DNA of 7,521 nt from an uncultured Atopobiaceae bacterium (GTDB taxonomy: Bacteria > Actinomycetota > Coriobacteriia > Coriobacteriales > Atopobiaceae): positions 1 through 7,521 of the forward strand of contig CAJOKK010000071.1 in the NCBI GenBank assembly GCA_905235165.1. Direction: 5' to 3'. Below, piece by piece: positions 6,773-7,521 of the stretch. Position 1 is the stretch's first letter. Each line of letters starts with the position of its first letter. The notes under the pieces are model-generated. The model was given only the letters and a program-made list of their open reading frames with translations, made no database searches and was not told the origin of the DNA. The position numbers were made by a program, and so were the translations under genes.

Positions 6773-7521
6773 ATGGAAGCCCTGATTCACCTGCACATAC
6801 TTGCGAGCGGTTCCAAGGGAAACGCCACCGTTGTGGAAGGTCCCGACGGTATGGTTCTTCTCGACTGCGGAATCTCGAGGAAGCAGGTGTTCCTTCGCGC
6901 GGAGGAGCTGGGCCTTGACCTGGGACGGGTTCGCGCGGTGTTTATCACGCACGAGCATTCTGACCACGTGAGCGGGCTGCCGGTGTTTGCGAAGACCTTT
7001 GGCGGCGAGATCTATACCACGGAAGGGACCGCATGCGAACGCAGCAGCCTTGAGAGCGTTGCCTTCACGCACATTGGTCATGACGACGAGCTGTGCGTGG
7101 CAGGCATGCGCGTGCGGACCTTTCCCACCTCGCATGACGTGGCCGACCCCTTTGGCCTGCACTTTCTTGTGCAGGATGGCCGAGGAGAAGTGCTTGACTC
7201 CGTGGGTTGGTGCACCGACACCGGCTATTTGACCGAGCGCGCCTTCGAGGAGCTGCGCGGCTGCCGCCTGTTGGGGCTTGAGTCGAACCACGACGTGCGC
7301 ATGCTGGCGGAGGGTCCCTACCCGGCCGCGCTCAAGGCGCGCGTGAAGGGTGAGCGGGGGCACCTCTCCAATGACCAGTGCGCCGAATCGCTTGGCAGAC
7401 TGGTGACCGGGCAGACGAGCACCGTGATTGCGTTGCATATCTCGGAGAAGAACAACCTGCCGTCGATTGCAAAGGCGGCGATTTCGCAGGTAGTGCCCAG
7501 CAGGGTGACGGTGCTTGCCGC
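6773..7521 (+). CDS. walJ: WalJ/YycJ-like metallo-beta-lactamase-fold hydrolase, 3' end missing
   Basis: The frame is open from ATG 6773 to the right edge, giving 249 complete codons, whereas B. subtilis YycJ has about 264 residues, so only a short C-terminus should be missing. The start LHILASGSKGNAT is typical of the family. The metal motif THEHSDH has H60, H62, D64 and H65, and further likely ligands are H121 (SHD) and D149 (CTDTGY). LESNHDVRML (169-178), then GHLSND (196-201), and LHISEKNN near 223-230 are YycJ hallmarks. Members are two-metal hydrolases, probably cytoplasmic and acting on nucleic acid: the family has been linked to DNA-repair exonuclease activity and, in Firmicutes, to the walRK two-component operon. 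The true substrate here is unknown. Here it sits divergent from tilS. No two-component genes are visible, though they could lie to the right. GAAAGG 6 nt upstream supports the start. Confidence 0.88.
   Translation, partial: MEALIHLHILASGSKGNATVVEGPDGMVLLDCGISRKQVFLRAEELGLDLGRVRAVFITHEHSDHVSGLPVFAKTFGGEIYTTEGTACERSSLESVAFTHIGHDDELCVAGMRVRTFPTSHDVADPFGLHFLVQDGRGEVLDSVGWCTDTGYLTERAFEELRGCRLLGLESNHDVRMLAEGPYPAALKARVKGERGHLSNDQCAESLGRLVTGQTSTVIALHISEKNNLPSIAKAAISQVVPSRVTVLA

Noticed and set aside
6440..7438. Minus-strand open frame of 332 codons spanning the tilS 5' end and opposite walJ
   Set aside because: It overlaps tilS in another frame and is antisense to a gene with clear metal-binding motifs. 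The predicted peptide is compositionally odd.
1..7521. CRISPR array, tRNA/rRNA gene, insertion sequence or phage gene
   Set aside because: No spaced direct repeats, cloverleaf-like stretch, transposase motif or terminal inverted repeats were found, and nearly all the DNA is explained by six ordinary genes.

Overview
The window is about 7.5 kb of GC-rich bacterial DNA carrying six protein genes. Five are on the minus strand and one, cut by the right edge, is on the plus strand. The content is mostly conserved housekeeping. The gene order tilS-hpt-ftsH occurs in both Actinomycetota and Firmicutes. Together with high GC, a WalJ/YycJ-type metallo-hydrolase beside it and an Ala/Glu-rich FtsH tail, it suggests an actinobacterium of the class Coriobacteriia (Collinsella/Olsenella/Atopobium-like). 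The lineage is an inference from gene content and style, not a database match.

Right part (5.1-7.5 kb): a 113-bp divergent gap separates tilS (minus, tRNA-Ile lysidine synthetase) from a walJ/yycJ-like metallo-beta-lactamase-fold hydrolase (plus, 3' end missing). Middle (2.3-5.1 kb): tilS is followed by hpt (hypoxanthine phosphoribosyltransferase) and ftsH (membrane AAA+ zinc protease), with gaps of 34 and 41 nt, so the three probably form one transcription unit. A strong intrinsic terminator (12-bp perfect stem plus U-rich tail) lies 24 nt after ftsH. Left part (0.2-2.3 kb): a PLP-dependent class I/II aminotransferase starts 16 nt beyond the terminator tail. It is followed by a YcdX-like PHP-domain phosphoesterase, with a 9-bp GC hairpin between them. 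The first 183 bp hold no convincing gene, only short repeats and a weak terminator candidate.

Functionally, tilS modifies tRNA-Ile so that AUA is decoded as isoleucine, hpt salvages hypoxanthine and guanine using PRPP, and ftsH degrades misassembled membrane proteins and regulators. The aminotransferase and PHP enzyme are probably metabolic, with unknown substrates. I see no clear novel multi-gene system. The most interesting points are regulatory: the terminator almost touching the aminotransferase ribosome-binding site with no visible promoter between, the intercistronic hairpin, and start sites of three genes that are better placed downstream of the longest reading frame.
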